In this document: piece by piece, positions 63,145 through 64,000 of the stretch
Layout of the letters: the number at the start of each line of letters is the position of its first letter
Position numbering within the stretch: position 1 is the stretch's first letter
DNA from: Tridacna crocea
Lineage: Eukaryota > Mollusca > Bivalvia > Cardiida > Cardiidae
Direction: 5' to 3'
DNA length: 64,000 nucleotides
Assembly (NCBI GenBank): GCA_943736015.1
Contig: OX031070.1
Coordinates: 41,502,173 to 41,566,172 of the forward strand
The notes under the pieces: generated by a model
Database searches by the model: none
What the model saw: only the letters and a program-made list of their open reading frames with translations
What the model was told of the DNA's origin: nothing
Translations under genes and position numbers: made by a program

Positions 63145-63511
63145 TGTGGCTAACCCTCTATCACACAATCCCAAGATTGAAATAGAGACCTTTTGAAAAC
63201 ATTGTGGAAAATGGTAGAAATGCTGGTAACCAACATTTTCTCCTTTTTCCCACAATGATTTCTACCCGTAAGTTTTAACAATAAGTATCAGATTTTGAGT
63301 CACATTTTGTTGTCTGCAAATGCCGTTAGTTTAGATCCGTCTAAAATTTTGCCGTTTGGTAAACAGTTAACTCTTTACCATACGACAAATTCATGCACTG
63401 GACCAAATTCAAAGCATCTGCAGACTATAAATTAAATCTTCTTAATATGATGATTTCTGGCTTTGATAGGCTTCTTGAATTGAAAGTCAAGACTGTGTGG
63501 TAAAGAGTTAA
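63145..63511. mobile_element. Inverted pair of TTAA-hairpin MITEs sharing one TTAA
   Basis: A reverse copy (63145-63370) and a forward copy lacking the hairpin (63367-63511) share TTAA at 63367-63370. Confidence 0.8.
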
Positions 63512-63514
63512 TAT

Positions 63515-64000
63515 AGAAGTGCAACAGTCATATTTGTACATTTCATGGTTAGAATGTATTTTCTGGTATTTTATATTTCTCATACTAAACAAGACTTTGT
63601 TGCTTTTACTAGAAAACATGGATCAAGATCAGACATCTGAATGAGTAACTGCAGAAAATGCGTGAACTAATGTAGAAAACGGCCAAACTCACTGAGATTG
63701 TGAACCAGTTTTGAGCAAACCATATAGAAATGACAGGCAACATACAATAGACTTTTTCTCTATTGCATTAGTCACTTTCAAATGTTTTCATGGTATATTC
63801 AGGTATGAAATTATCATTCATTCAGTCAGTCCATGATTAACGTGGATATTTCAGCGCCACTAGCAAATTTTTTCCTTTCCTTTATTCCTTCATGTTTGTA
63901 TATCGTAATCATCAGTGGTGCAGACAACTTCTGGAACTGTTTTTGGCAGTGAAGATCAAGATCATTTGGCACAAAATGTGCAGTCTGATTTTGAGTCTTC
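63515..64000. other. Intron sequence to window end
   Basis: Two fragments of the AAGATCAGACTGCAC palindrome (63617-63640 and 63950-64000); no exon. Confidence 0.5.

Noticed and set aside
59210..64000. Next GRD exon (human SPYEAGILDKKPPPRIERGLK)
   Set aside because: I scanned all frames by eye for this highly conserved block and did not find it; it is likely beyond the window.

Overview
The window is animal nuclear DNA, AT-rich and dense in repeats. It carries one recognisable gene on the + strand, the orthologue of neurofibromin (NF1), the large Ras GTPase-activating protein. I traced 32 exons plus one extra competing exon between 2753 and 59209. Each has GT-AG borders and reading phases that join without a break. 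The protein runs from the segment matching human codon 69 (human exon numbers are from memory) through the N-terminal helical-repeat part, the Cys/Ser-rich region, the region before the GAP domain, and into the GAP-related domain (GRD) as far as the FLRF-INPA motif. The first two coding exons lie before the window and the rest of the GRD, the Sec14-PH module and the C-terminus lie after it. No other protein-coding gene could be supported.

The host is probably a bivalve mollusc. This rests on recall that the repeat beginning GCTCACCTGAGC and ending in a GGGCCATCATGGCCC hairpin, and the AAGATCAGACTGCAC palindrome, are common in bivalve genomes. I could not search to confirm it.

Almost all remaining DNA is intron filled with mobile elements. 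(1) A TTAA-bordered, piggyBac-like MITE family of about 215-230 bp has dozens of copies in both orientations, each with a central, loop-less palindrome of about 60 bp. (2) Helitron/helentron-like elements have subterminal inverted repeats, internal 145-bp or about 155-bp tandem arrays and a 3' hairpin (12907-14177, 20290-22360, plus fragments). (3) There are several tRNA-derived SINE families, some with clear target duplications. (4) A hAT-like MITE lies at 51377-51779 and a TA-flanked DNA element at 36206-37406. (5) Large foldbacks lie at 1994-2264 and 24265-24975.

Layout: 1-2752, intron with MITEs and a foldback. 2753-12675, N-terminal exons. 12907-14177, tandem-repeat element. 14960-25363, helical and Cys/Ser-rich exons, interrupted by the 145-bp array. 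26401-36045, central exons. 36046-45368, a long intron with a frame-neutral cassette exon at 42249-42395. 45369-48983, exons leading into the GRD and its arginine finger. 48984-64000, sparse region with two competing versions of the next GRD exon (55742-55866 and 59073-59209).

The most interesting observations are these. Two homologous GRD exons have identical entry and exit phases, and including both would break the frame, so they look mutually exclusive. A minisatellite at 46205-46400 has copied the splice acceptor and first 18 coding bases of an NF1 exon, giving a ladder of candidate acceptors. A Ser/Pro-rich cassette exon of 147 bp has no vertebrate counterpart that I know of.
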